Source: a virus
Reading direction: 5' to 3' (one strand)
Virus record (IMG/VR): IMGVR_UViG_3300021957_000035
Span: 1 to 60,823 of that record
DNA length: 60,823 nucleotides
Both the position numbers and the translations under genes were made by a program. Positions 7,109 through 15,881 of this stretch are shown piece after piece. The notes beneath the pieces were generated by a model, which had not been told where the DNA came from, made no database searches, and saw only the letters and a program-made list of their open reading frames with translations. Numbering within the stretch: position 1 is the stretch's first letter; the number at the start of each line of letters is the position of its first letter.

Positions 7109-7124
7109 GTTTCCACTTGGTTTA
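7109..7124 (-). repeat. Duplicated 16-base leader, copy 1 (copy 2 at 7544-7559)
   Basis: On the minus strand TAAACCAAGTGGAAAC occurs identically just upstream of the genes starting at 7103 and 7527. It contains a GGAAA Shine-Dalgarno-like core in the first case; in the second a separate GAGGAAA follows. It may reflect a duplicated 5' leader or a shared regulatory site. Confidence 0.6.
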
Positions 7125-7155
7125 TTAAGCGACCGAAGCCGCCTACTTTCGAATA

Positions 7156-7527
7156 TTAAACTTCACTATTTTCATTATAGAAATAGTTAGCAAGTTTTCC
7201 GTAAGTGTCGGACGCTAAGTTTGAAGCAGACGCGTAAGTATCAGATACAAACTCGGAAGTGTTTTCTGCAACATCGTACTCGTCAAAAACATAGCACGTA
7301 CCATCTACGGCTAAAAGACTGCCACCAACAACAGCACCAGTAACTGCGCCGTTAACAACTGCAATAGCAGGATTTCCGGTAGCTAATAAGGCAATGCCGC
7401 CGGATAACACAGCTGAACTTTTAACAGAGCCAGCAATGTCAACTCTTTCAACCCAGCTGCATATTCCAGCAGAAGCGGCAGTAGTAAGTGCAATAGTAGT
7501 AATGATAGATGCGATAAAAGTTTTCAT
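7156..7527 (-). CDS. Secreted small protein with signal peptide and glycine-zipper region
   Basis: I place the start at 7525-7527 because GAGGAAA lies just upstream. The first 20 residues (MKTFIASIITTIALTTAASA) are a textbook Sec signal peptide with an AxA cleavage site. Next comes GICSWVERV, then a Gly/Ala-rich stretch (about residues 33-75) that could insert in a membrane, and an acidic helical tail. It is the first gene after the tape-measure terminator and a P2 element, so probably early and acting in the periplasm or envelope. Superinfection exclusion is one possibility, unproven. Confidence 0.6.
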   Translation of the reverse strand: MKTFIASIITTIALTTAASAGICSWVERVDIAGSVKSSAVLSGGIALLATGNPAIAVVNGAVTGAVVGGSLLAVDGTCYVFDEYDVAENTSEFVSDTYASASNLASDTYGKLANYFYNENSEV

Positions 7528-7577
7528 TTGGATTTCCTCTCTGGTTTCCACTTGGTTTACTGAACTTATTAGTTCAT

Positions 7578-7602
7578 TATAGATGCGTTGTTTTTCTCAC
7601 TT
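7578..7602 (-). promoter_or_regulatory. Early-region repeat element (P2), copy 2
   Basis: Same 25-base element as at 5071-5095 with one difference. On the minus strand it ends AACGCATCTATA and runs into AT, giving TATAAT. It lies between the tape-measure terminator and the secreted-protein gene, exactly where an early promoter for the block 7527-1943 is needed. It is not of the SP6-like family. Confidence 0.55.
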
Positions 7603-7628
7603 TTTTAGCTGACTTTTTTGATAAAAAA

Positions 7629-7648
7629 GGCCACTCCGAAGAGTGACC
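7629..7648 (-). terminator. Intrinsic terminator after the tape measure gene
   Basis: On the minus strand GGTCACTC-TTCG-GAGTGGCC, an 8-bp stem with one G-T pair and a TTCG tetraloop, is followed by TTTTTT. It lies seven bases after the tape-measure stop, closing the head-tail operon. Confidence 0.92.
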
Positions 7649-7654
7649 CTATAG

Positions 7655-10600
7655 TTATCTACCTTTGTAGTTATTTTCTTTGTTGGTTGCATTAACCCCT
7701 GCAGAAATAGTAGGTAGCATTTTAATAATTTCTTGTCTTGTTTGGCGAGATACGTCACCACTAATTGACAAGTTAACTACGTTTTGTTGCTTACTGGTAT
7801 TGTCTTGATATGACTTAACTTTATTAGCTGGAACAACTAATTCTCCTGGAGTTAACATTGCTGGAACACTATCTACCCCTGCTTTAGAGTAAGGAGTTGA
7901 AGGTACTATACCTCCGTTATTCATAAATAGACTTAACCCTGTAGAAATTAAACCCAGCCAGCCGCCGCCACTGGCACCGCCTGAACCGCCTGAACCGCCT
8001 TGAGGTTTAAGTAATGAGTCAAGTCCTAATTTTAACGACTTACCTAACCCCCCAAAAAAATCAGGAATTTTACCTATCATACCTAATAGACCTCCACCGT
8101 CACCAGTATCAGCTGTTAACCCTTGGACACCGTTTTTAATAGAACTAATTATACTACCAAAAAGACCACCTTCACCAAATAAAGGAGAAGTAAGTTCTTC
8201 GCCTTCTTTAGCCATAGGAGAAGCTTCACCTCCAAAGCTAGCTGCACCACCACCTAATTTTTGTAGTTGACCCATCATACCTGTAGAAGTATATTCTCCT
8301 TTATCTTCTTCTATAGTGCCAAATAAACTATCTGTAAAACCTTGGCTAAAAGAATTTAAATAATTTTTAGTAAAGCTATCTATTAAGTCAATTTGCATAA
8401 AGTCGCCAGTTTGCAAAGCTTCTCTAAATCCTGTTTGGAAATCATCTTTTATGCCTTGAGCAAAAGTTGCACCTAATGCCATTTCTCTTGCAGATAAAGT
8501 TAGTCCTTTAATAGCTTTTGCAACTCCATCTACAGCTTTATTTGCTCCTTTAGCTGCTATTTCTATTTCCTTTTTAAGAGCAATCTCTTCATTTTGTAAA
8601 GGAATTAATCTTTCGTTAATTAAGGCTTGAGCTCCAAGAGAATCATTCAGTACTTCAATATCACCATTAGCTTTTGCAGTTGTTTTTTTGGCGTCTTTAA
8701 GTTTATTTTCCCAATGATCTATTTCTTCTTGAACTCCTTTTAATTGCTGTTCTAAAGGACTAAGCTTTAGTTTAGGTTCTACAGCTGCCATGTTACCCAC
8801 AGGTATATTTAAACGAGAGTTGCCTGTGCCTTGTTGAAATCCTGCAACCATTCCGCTATTAATAGCTTCAAGTATAGGTCTAAACTTAGAAGTTTGTTTT
8901 GCATTTACAACAAATTCTTTATTAGAAAGCATAGCAGGAATTTTGTCGTCAGTAGGACCACCTTCACCTGTTACATAACCTCCTGTTGCAAATTTATTTG
9001 CTTCAAAAGATTTTTTCATTGTGTCTTTAAGACCAAAATTATTATAAAGAAATTTTACTATAGCTGCTTGGGATTTACCACCAATTGTTTTATTACCTTC
9101 TAAAAAAGCTTCATAAAATTCTTCAAACTCTTTAAGTTCAGTTACTTCTAATGAATCTTTAAAAGCTTCAGGAGTTAACGTACCTGATATCATAGACCCA
9201 GCCATATAAGAAGTTTGGCTAGCTCTTAAAGTTTTAAGAGTATCTTCTATATCAGCTAATGAAGTTTGTTTTAGAAAGCTATTTGCGTCAGCTTCTAAAA
9301 CGGTTCTATTAATCCTAGAAGGCCAAGAACTTATATAGTCGTGATCAGTTTTGCCATGACCTGGATTTTCTTTAGCCATATTTAAAAATTGATTAACATG
9401 TCCATATTCATGCAGCCCAACATTATACGCTTGTAAAAACTCATCAAGGCTGTCTGTTAACTTAGGTTCTTTTGTTTGTATGTCTAGAAAAGGGCTATCA
9501 AGAGTTTCATAATACTTTGGAATAACTTTTCCCTGCCAAGTATTATCTATGCTAGTAGATTGAAGACCTACTTTTTCTCGTCCAGAGGGTCTTTGAAATG
9601 ATTCTCTAACTAAGTTATAATGTCTCAACAAATAGTTTAAATCATAACCAGAAGCATCTATTGCTGCTTGACGTTTTTGTTCTTTATTTAAAAAAGATAA
9701 ATCTATTTTACTAAATTTATTTTTAAACGAATCAAAATCAGTAAAATCTAAACCACTTCTCATAGTTGAGTAATTAGAGGGTGCTATCATAGGATGACCA
9801 CGATCATCGTGAGTAGCTTTCTTTTCAAACATATTTAAATCTCTAGCATTACCCATATAGGTTCTATTACCAGAAAGTAAATAGTCTAAGCCACCCATAG
9901 CAGTATACATTGTACCACCAAGTAGCCCATAAAGCGCCGCTTGTACAGGTATACTAGATAAACCTAAACCAGTTTTAACAACACTTGAACCAAATCCAAG
10001 TGCTCCAGACAACAATTTTTTTGGATCACGATTAATTGTTCCTAATACTATATTTCCAAGTCCTTTAAAGGTTCCTAATATAGTTGAACTTAAACCTTTA
10101 AGCGCACCAAATGAAGCACCATACGCTGCACCTTCCGGTGCTAACGGCAAACCATTAAAGAAAGCTTTTCTAAGCTCCGGACCAAAACCAGTAATGTCAT
10201 CCCCTTTAGGTCCATAGAGTCCTTTTTCCCAACCTCTAACAAGTGGACGGTATTGATCAGATTTCCACCTACCACCGCCGCCAATTGCAGCACTAGCAAG
10301 ATTTGCAGTAGTCATTAATGCTTTAGGAATTGTTCTTAATCCATCATATTCAGGAAAATCTATTCCTAATTGCTTAGAAAGAACTGATAATCCTTTGTAA
10401 AATCCGTCAGGGCTATTATATGCATCTTTAGTACTTTTAAGTGTGCCTCTGCGAATTAGATGTTCTTGAATTGCATTAATATTACTTGGGTTTGTTCCTG
10501 TTTCTTTATTAACTAGCTCTATTAATTCTTTTAAAGAATTTTCATCTTTAACATTAATGTTAAGAGCAGGACTTAAATCAGGAGCGTGTTCATTTAAATA

Positions 10601-13600
10601 GTTAAGAACATCACTATCTTTGTCTCCCATAACTTTTTCAAAATAATCTTTACCAGTAAAATTAATACCTGCTATTGCTTTAAGTTTAGCTGCTTCTTCT
10701 CCGCTCATAAATTGAATTAAACTCAAAGATGAAGCACTTAATCCTCCAAAAATAGCTGATTGTGGACCTCCAAGCCCTCCTCCGCTTTTAAATTGAGGTA
10801 CTTGACCTTTATTTAAGGCGTCCATAAAACTAGGACCAAACTTTTTGACCGCAGACGCTTGTACTACATATTCTCCATTAGACAACATGTGAGGTATTTT
10901 ATCGTCTTTTGGACCGCCAGCACCAGTAATCATACCTCCTGATGCCTTCTCCCCAAAGTGAGGAGAAGCTATATTATTTAAATTATTTTGGCGACGTTGA
11001 GCAGCAACAAGTGAATCAAGAAGAACGCCTTCAAAACTAGTAACTGATTCAGCAGTTTCCTTAAAAGCTTTATTTGCTATTAATAGATTAGTATTAAAAT
11101 CAGAAAACTCTGAAGTAACTTGGTTTAACTCTGCTTCTAATTCAGGAATCTTTAATAAATCAATTTGAGTTTGTATTTGATCAATTCTTTGTTGAGCATT
11201 AGCGTCATCACCAACAAAATCATTATTAAGTCTATCTTTTAATCTAGTAATTGATTCTTCAAACCCAGCTTCTCTTTCTTTAGCTTTATCTAAGCGTTCC
11301 TGAAGAGTGGTAATTTGTTTTCCTGCAAGTATTTTCTTTTGTTCGTCTGTCTTTTCAGCAGGAGTAAAGAAGTCTTTAATACTTTTAAAAGTTGTACTAA
11401 TCAGGTTTCCTATGTAATCAATAAAAGAAAGTGCTGCTGATCGAACTTCTGGTGACAAAAATGCGCCAGCAATAGCTCCAATAAGAGTACCTCCAATTGC
11501 GCCAATTAAACCGCCTATTGGACCTGCAACACCTGTTCCTAATAATGCACCTGTTTGCCCTCCTACAAAAGCACCAGATAAAGTTTTACCGTAAGCTTCA
11601 GCTTCTTTTTCGCCTAATCCTGCGGACTGTAACGTAAAAGAAAATATTTCACCTAAAACTAATCCTTTAAAAATTGTTTTTATTGACGTAAGAAGAATTT
11701 TTTTGCCTAAATCTATTAAGTCATTACCAAAAAGAGCACCCGCTAGTCCACTAATAACATACCTAGCAGGTTTAAAACCAACCATCGCTAAAGGTATTGC
11801 AAAAGCTAAAGCTCCTACAAATGCATCTGCAAATTTTGCTTCAAAATCTAAACCAGGAAAAATACCTTCAATAATTCCATCTCCGACTGCTGCCAGAAAA
11901 GCACTTAGATCATTTACAAGACTAGAAGCACCTTTTTGATCTCCTCCAATTATTATGTTTCTAACATCAATTGTAATATCTTTAAAAAAGTTTTTAATTT
12001 TATCTTGATATTCTTGGTCAGAATCAGTACCTTTTATAAAAAGTTCAAATCCCCCAATAGCAAGAAGAACTGGAAGCCCTCTGCTAAACCCAGCTTGGAT
12101 GACGCTAACAAAAGCAAGACCCGCACCAATGGCTGCAAGTTGTAATGCAGCGCCTGTAGTTTCAGGGAATGTTATTGCTAAACCCAACCCTGTAGCAGCA
12201 GCAGCAAGAAGATATTTATTATCTTCTAAAAAGTCAAAAGATTTTTCTATACTACCTGGAGTTTTAATTTTAACTCCTGCTTCTAAAAAGAATTCTTGTC
12301 CAAAAAGATTACTTTCTATCTTTTCAATTTGATCTCTTATTTTCCCAGAAAGATCTGTGTTAGCCTCTGGAACAAGGCCTTCTATGAAACTTTGTGCGTT
12401 TTTGCTTTTCTCATTTAATCCAAGTATTTTTTCTATTTCTGCGTAATACTTTTTTAAACCTGTAGTTGTTCCCTCTAAGATACCTTCGTAGCTTCCAAAA
12501 CCTTTTATAGTTGCTTGAATAGAAGAAATTACTGATGCAACAGTATCGCTAATACTCTTAAACAAAGGTGCAATAGTTTCTGTTAAATTTAAAAGCCTAG
12601 CTATTGCTTCTCCGCTAAACTCAGTTATTTTATTTAAAAACTTGTCGAATAAACCTATTTCAGATTCGACTTCTTGAGATGTAAAAGAAGCTGGAAGAAT
12701 TTTTGCTCCGAATTCTGGAACTTTTTTTATTTTTATTTCTTCGCCAAATAATTCATTAAATAAGCCTTTAATATTTTTTACAAAAGTTAAAACAACTTGT
12801 CCAGCCTTATTAAAGTTGCTTTCAAAACTTTCTGGCAAAATAAATTCTTTAAAAAACTTTGAAAAATCAAATTGATTTGTAGTTTCATCATAAAATTTAT
12901 CAAATGATATTATCTCTTTAGCTTTTAATAAAAACGCGTCAAAATTTTCTTGAAGATTTTTTTGCGCAGTCGCTGGATTAAAATCTATACTAAATATACT
13001 TGTTAACGGGGCAAATAGCTCTTTAACACTATTTATAAAAATTCTAGCTTCTGCTCTATATAATAAAAAAGATATTTTAGCATTGTCTGTAAAAAACTTT
13101 AATGCATTAGTAACTCTTTCAATACTTCCAATAACTATATTAGACCAGCCAGTCTCTCTTGCAATTAAAGATAACGCTTCTTGAAGTCTAAATCTTAAAG
13201 CATTACTAACTGAATCTACTGTCTTTTCAATTAAAGTAAACTCTTGAGCAATTTCTGGAGCAGCTTTTTGAATAGATTTTAATACGGCTTCAGTTGTTAG
13301 CTTACCTTCTGCAGCTGCGTCTCTAAGCTGACCAAAAGGAATACCAATACCATCAGCAATAGCTCTAGCAATACGAGGTGTTTGTTCTAAAACAGAGTTA
13401 AGTTCTTGCCCTCTAAGTTGACCTGAAGCTAAACCTTGACCAAATTGAACAATGGCTGCTCTAGCAGACTCAGAAGAAGCACCAGAAATAGTAACAGCTT
13501 GGTTAATTGTTTTTGTAACATCTAAAAGTTCTTTTGCGCTAGTGCCGCTTCCTCTTAAGGCTAAACCAAATCTATTAAAAGTTTCTGCCGTAGTGCTAAA

Positions 13601-13903
13601 CGAGACTCGTGTCTGAGATGATACTCGTGCTAAAGATTGAAAAGTAGAGTTTAATTCCCTACCTCTGCCAGTAACAAGAGCAATTTTATTTTCCATGTTA
13701 GTAATAGAGTCAGACGCTCTTGTAATGCCTTTTGTAAAAGATGCAAGGCTTAAAAACGCTGCACCTCCAATAGCTATTTTATTAAAAGCGCTTTGTAATC
13801 TTTTAGTAGACTGCTCAATATTACCAACAGATTTTTGTAACTTACCTAGATCTTGTCTAGCTTGAGTACTGTTACTGCGTACTCTAATTTCTACTCCACT
13901 CAT
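7655..13903 (-). CDS. Tail tape measure protein with embedded metallopeptidase-like motif
   Basis: The 2,082-residue protein starts with the conserved tape-measure domain: a coiled N-terminus, then ELLDVTKTINQAVTISG and RGQELNSVLEQTPRIARAIA near residues 130-180. A hydrophobic central part follows. Three copies of a GG-x-V...GGP-x-DDKIP-x-ML-S-x-GEYVV unit occur near residues 985, 1640 and 2000. HEYGH at 1498-1502 with LEADANSF (Glu 1537) forms an HExxH-type zinc metallopeptidase signature between two of these units. Tape measures set tail length and enter the envelope at infection; this one implies a tail of up to roughly 300 nm if fully extended. A strong AGGAGG precedes the ATG. It follows the gpG/gpT chaperones and the tail completion gene, as usual. 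Confidence 0.93.
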   Translation of the reverse strand: MSGVEIRVRSNSTQARQDLGKLQKSVGNIEQSTKRLQSAFNKIAIGGAAFLSLASFTKGITRASDSITNMENKIALVTGRGRELNSTFQSLARVSSQTRVSFSTTAETFNRFGLALRGSGTSAKELLDVTKTINQAVTISGASSESARAAIVQFGQGLASGQLRGQELNSVLEQTPRIARAIADGIGIPFGQLRDAAAEGKLTTEAVLKSIQKAAPEIAQEFTLIEKTVDSVSNALRFRLQEALSLIARETGWSNIVIGSIERVTNALKFFTDNAKISFLLYRAEARIFINSVKELFAPLTSIFSIDFNPATAQKNLQENFDAFLLKAKEIISFDKFYDETTNQFDFSKFFKEFILPESFESNFNKAGQVVLTFVKNIKGLFNELFGEEIKIKKVPEFGAKILPASFTSQEVESEIGLFDKFLNKITEFSGEAIARLLNLTETIAPLFKSISDTVASVISSIQATIKGFGSYEGILEGTTTGLKKYYAEIEKILGLNEKSKNAQSFIEGLVPEANTDLSGKIRDQIEKIESNLFGQEFFLEAGVKIKTPGSIEKSFDFLEDNKYLLAAAATGLGLAITFPETTGAALQLAAIGAGLAFVSVIQAGFSRGLPVLLAIGGFELFIKGTDSDQEYQDKIKNFFKDITIDVRNIIIGGDQKGASSLVNDLSAFLAAVGDGIIEGIFPGLDFEAKFADAFVGALAFAIPLAMVGFKPARYVISGLAGALFGNDLIDLGKKILLTSIKTIFKGLVLGEIFSFTLQSAGLGEKEAEAYGKTLSGAFVGGQTGALLGTGVAGPIGGLIGAIGGTLIGAIAGAFLSPEVRSAALSFIDYIGNLISTTFKSIKDFFTPAEKTDEQKKILAGKQITTLQERLDKAKEREAGFEESITRLKDRLNNDFVGDDANAQQRIDQIQTQIDLLKIPELEAELNQVTSEFSDFNTNLLIANKAFKETAESVTSFEGVLLDSLVAAQRRQNNLNNIASPHFGEKASGGMITGAGGPKDDKIPHMLSNGEYVVQASAVKKFGPSFMDALNKGQVPQFKSGGGLGGPQSAIFGGLSASSLSLIQFMSGEEAAKLKAIAGINFTGKDYFEKVMGDKDSDVLNYLNEHAPDLSPALNINVKDENSLKELIELVNKETGTNPSNINAIQEHLIRRGTLKSTKDAYNSPDGFYKGLSVLSKQLGIDFPEYDGLRTIPKALMTTANLASAAIGGGGRWKSDQYRPLVRGWEKGLYGPKGDDITGFGPELRKAFFNGLPLAPEGAAYGASFGALKGLSSTILGTFKGLGNIVLGTINRDPKKLLSGALGFGSSVVKTGLGLSSIPVQAALYGLLGGTMYTAMGGLDYLLSGNRTYMGNARDLNMFEKKATHDDRGHPMIAPSNYSTMRSGLDFTDFDSFKNKFSKIDLSFLNKEQKRQAAIDASGYDLNYLLRHYNLVRESFQRPSGREKVGLQSTSIDNTWQGKVIPKYYETLDSPFLDIQTKEPKLTDSLDEFLQAYNVGLHEYGHVNQFLNMAKENPGHGKTDHDYISSWPSRINRTVLEADANSFLKQTSLADIEDTLKTLRASQTSYMAGSMISGTLTPEAFKDSLEVTELKEFEEFYEAFLEGNKTIGGKSQAAIVKFLYNNFGLKDTMKKSFEANKFATGGYVTGEGGPTDDKIPAMLSNKEFVVNAKQTSKFRPILEAINSGMVAGFQQGTGNSRLNIPVGNMAAVEPKLKLSPLEQQLKGVQEEIDHWENKLKDAKKTTAKANGDIEVLNDSLGAQALINERLIPLQNEEIALKKEIEIAAKGANKAVDGVAKAIKGLTLSAREMALGATFAQGIKDDFQTGFREALQTGDFMQIDLIDSFTKNYLNSFSQGFTDSLFGTIEEDKGEYTSTGMMGQLQKLGGGAASFGGEASPMAKEGEELTSPLFGEGGLFGSIISSIKNGVQGLTADTGDGGGLLGMIGKIPDFFGGLGKSLKLGLDSLLKPQGGSGGSGGASGGGWLGLISTGLSLFMNNGGIVPSTPYSKAGVDSVPAMLTPGELVVPANKVKSYQDNTSKQQNVVNLSISGDVSRQTRQEIIKMLPTISAGVNATNKENNYKGR

Positions 13904-13922
13904 ATGGACCTCCTTAATAAAA

Positions 13923-13968
13923 TTGCCCCCTAACGATTCTCTTATATTAGAGAGCCATCAGAGGGCAA
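13923..13968 (-). terminator. Hairpin between the tail completion gene and the tape measure
   Basis: TTGCCC (13923-13928) and GGGCAA (13963-13968) close a long imperfect stem with an inner TCTCT/AGAGA. On the minus strand it is followed by TTTTATT. It may partly terminate or process the transcript ahead of the tape measure gene. Confidence 0.5.
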
Positions 13969-13975
13969 AGTATTC

Positions 13976-14395
13976 TTAATCAGGGGTTGGTATGCCAATT
14001 TTAACTAGCACTTGTTCAATAAAGTATTTTGGTGCTTGTTTACTATGACCATTATTTAGTACACTAATATAGTCTACATTATTAAATATTTTTCCTTCTT
14101 GCTTTGCATTGGGGTTAAGCCCTAAAGCAAGTGCTACTAGTGTCTTTTTATTACCAATCCCTAGTGCTTCTTTAACAAGCAAACCAGTATCTAGAGTTGG
14201 TCCTGACATAGTTTTTTCATTTTCCCAACCTTGTCTAGCTTTACCAGTATCAACAGGAGTAACTATTTTAAGTTGTTCAGTAGCATAATCTATTTTTTCA
14301 TGTATATTTGCAGTAGCAAGACTTGAAACTTCTTGTTCAATTCTTTTCATTTCTTTTTGAAAATCAGCTACATCAATATTTACTTTGATAGACAT
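13976..14395 (-). CDS. Tail completion protein, HK97 gp10/gpZ-like
   Basis: The 139-residue protein carries VTPVDTGKARQGW at about residues 67-79 and, near the C-terminus, NNVDYISVLNNGHSKQAPKYFIEQ. These are the two diagnostic patches of the HK97 gp10/lambda gpZ tail completion family. Such proteins cap or complete the tail-head interface. In most siphophages this gene precedes the tail tube; here it lies between the gpT frame and the tape measure. It overlaps gpT by one base. Confidence 0.75.
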   Translation of the reverse strand: MSIKVNIDVADFQKEMKRIEQEVSSLATANIHEKIDYATEQLKIVTPVDTGKARQGWENEKTMSGPTLDTGLLVKEALGIGNKKTLVALALGLNPNAKQEGKIFNNVDYISVLNNGHSKQAPKYFIEQVLVKIGIPTPD

Positions 14396-15038
14396 TATTT
14401 TTGTCTCCAGTCTAAATTATCACCATCTCTAGCAGCTAACATTTTCTTAAGAAATTCGCCTTTAGGTACTGCTCTGTCAGGTTCTTGTAATAGCTTTTTA
14501 TTTGTATTTTCTTTTATAGCTTTTAAAGAAGGAAATAAATTTTCTCCGGATTCTTTAACACCTTGTGCCTTTAAAAGTAAATATGTACGTTGGTCTTCTT
14601 GCCAACCAATTGGTCTTTTATGAAAAAATTCTATCCATCTAAGGAGTTCATTATAAGGCATTTCTTCTTTTAAAACATACACAGGCATTTTTAAATGATA
14701 TGCAATTTCAAAAAGAGTTTCATCCTCTTGAGTTAGTTTCCCTCAGAATTTCCACCAGATAATCCAGAGAATTCAAGAATATTTTCTGATAATTCGTTTA
14801 ATGCAGCAATAGGGAAAGTACTAAATTCTTCGTTACTTAAGTCTTCTGCACCTACTACAGCAATTTTAATTACACCACGAAGGAGTTCTGTTTGAGAGTC
14901 TTCAGCTTTGCTCTTAGAAGTTTTTTTAATCATGTTTTGGACTTTAAGAACTTCACCTACTGACAATTGACGAACTTCAACTTCGTCTCCCATAAAAGGG
15001 AATTTTTTAGTAATTACTTTTCCAACTAAATGTTTCAT
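14395..15038 (-). CDS. Tail assembly chaperone gpG-gpT fusion made by -1 frameshift
   Basis: The gpG frame (15038-14733) ends ...GGA AAC TAA. The same bases form the slippery heptamer G GGA AAC (14742-14736). Sliding back one base gives ..GGG AAA CTA ACT CAA GAG GAT.., a frame open through to 14395 that encodes a gpT-like domain. The gpT part has the hallmark ELLRWIEFFHKRPIGWQEDQR. Fusion length is about 214 residues. In lambda the equivalent GGGAAAG site yields gpGT, which recruits the tape measure and tube proteins. The ATG at 14686-14688 could also allow separate translation, but the upstream open frame argues for frameshifting. Confidence 0.85.
14733..15038 (-). CDS. Tail assembly chaperone gpG-like (unshifted product)
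   Basis: The 101-residue protein starts MKHLVGKVITKKFPFMGDEVEVRQLSVGEVL, typical of siphophage gpG-like tail assembly chaperones that bind the tape measure protein. It ends immediately after the slippery site. The 79-residue gene lies eight bases upstream. Most ribosomes should stop here, giving an excess of gpG over the shifted gpGT. Confidence 0.8.
   Translation of the reverse strand: MKHLVGKVITKKFPFMGDEVEVRQLSVGEVLKVQNMIKKTSKSKAEDSQTELLRGVIKIAVVGAEDLSNEEFSTFPIAALNELSENILEFSGLSGGNSEGN
14736..14742 (-). other. GGGAAAC -1 programmed frameshift site
   Basis: Minus-strand GGGAAAC, read G GGA AAC in the gpG frame, fits the X XXY YYZ slippery rule and is directly followed by the gpG stop TAA. 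The -1 frame beyond it is open for 115 codons. Confidence 0.85.
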
Positions 15039-15046
15039 ATTTCTTC

Positions 15047-15286
15047 CTAACTAATCTTATCTTTTTCTGTAAATAAATTTGGGTTGTTTGCTTGAAAGTC
15101 ATCAAGCATTTTTCTGCACGTATGTAATACTGATAGTGTTTCCATAATTTCTTTTCCAATATCTGAGTCACTATCGAAATCTTGAAAGCGCTCAAAACTC
15201 TTACGAATACTAATATCTACACTTCGGCGCATATGCCTAAAGGTAGTTCGCATTACAAACGTCTTACTAAACGGTTTGTCTGTCAT
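15047..15286 (-). CDS. Small hypothetical protein of the tail module (79 aa)
   Basis: No family recognised. A basic first half (MRTTFRHMRRSVDISIRKSF) is followed by an acidic helical half. It sits between the tail tube gene and gpG, where many siphophages have a short chaperone-like or tail-assembly protein. The tail-tube terminator lies just upstream. Confidence 0.6.
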   Translation of the reverse strand: MTDKPFSKTFVMRTTFRHMRRSVDISIRKSFERFQDFDSDSDIGKEIMETLSVLHTCRKMLDDFQANNPNLFTEKDKIS

Positions 15287-15309
15287 ACTATATCTTTCTA
15301 ATAAGTTAA

Positions 15310-15333
15310 GGAAGCCCCCGCTAAGAGGCTTCC
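15310..15333 (-). terminator. Hairpin after the tail tube gene
   Basis: GGAAGCC (15310-15316) and GGCTTCC (15327-15333) form a perfect 7-bp stem with a 10-base loop, 15 bases after the tail tube stop. The tail is not U-rich. Partial terminators or stabilising hairpins after major structural genes are common in phages. Confidence 0.6.
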
Positions 15334-15347
15334 AAAGTATTTTTAAT

Positions 15348-15878
15348 TTATGGTAGTGTTACTGGTCCAAAGAAATCAGACTGAGTTGACATAGTAACCG
15401 TAGCGGTTGTAGAGTCTGTCAAAGCAGGATTTACAAGGATAGCTTCCATTTTACCTGTAAAGTAAAATTCTGTGTTACCATAAGATAACGCTGTAGTTCC
15501 AGTAGCCAAGCTAGCTGCAAGTGTAGTTGCTTGTGAACACATCATAAAGCGGAATGCGCCTTGTGTACCAATAAGAGCGTGGAAAGCGTCCATGTCTTCT
15601 GGCACGTAGTTTACAGTAACTTCAAGTGTGGGAGCATCAGATTGCCCTTGTACCTGTGATGAAGTGTTTTGTCCATAAACAGGCACGTTTACGATGTTAG
15701 CAGGAGTACCAATTGATGGAAACTCACGTACTGATGGAATTCGTGAAATAGCAGAAGCGTTTGCTGTTACAAACAAACCTGCATACTCTGCTGCTGTGTC
15801 TACAGATGCAGCAGGTGTTGCCGCATGAAAGTCTAGGTATGAAAAAATACCTGAACTCAAAGATGAAATATGAGCCAT
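15348..15878 (-). CDS. Major tail tube protein
   Basis: The 176-residue protein lies between the tail terminator and tail chaperone genes, where the tube protein is expected. It has alternating beta-strand sequence, for example NVPVYGQNTSSQVQGQSDAPTLEVTVNYVPED at about residues 61-92, and ends with TVTMSTQSDFFGPVTLP. The APTLE-type strand and DMDAFHAL loop resemble lambda gpV-like tube proteins. It is followed by a hairpin, as highly expressed tube genes often are. Confidence 0.75.
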   Translation of the reverse strand: MAHISSLSSGIFSYLDFHAATPAASVDTAAEYAGLFVTANASAISRIPSVREFPSIGTPANIVNVPVYGQNTSSQVQGQSDAPTLEVTVNYVPEDMDAFHALIGTQGAFRFMMCSQATTLAASLATGTTALSYGNTEFYFTGKMEAILVNPALTDSTTATVTMSTQSDFFGPVTLP

Positions 15879-15881
15879 TTG

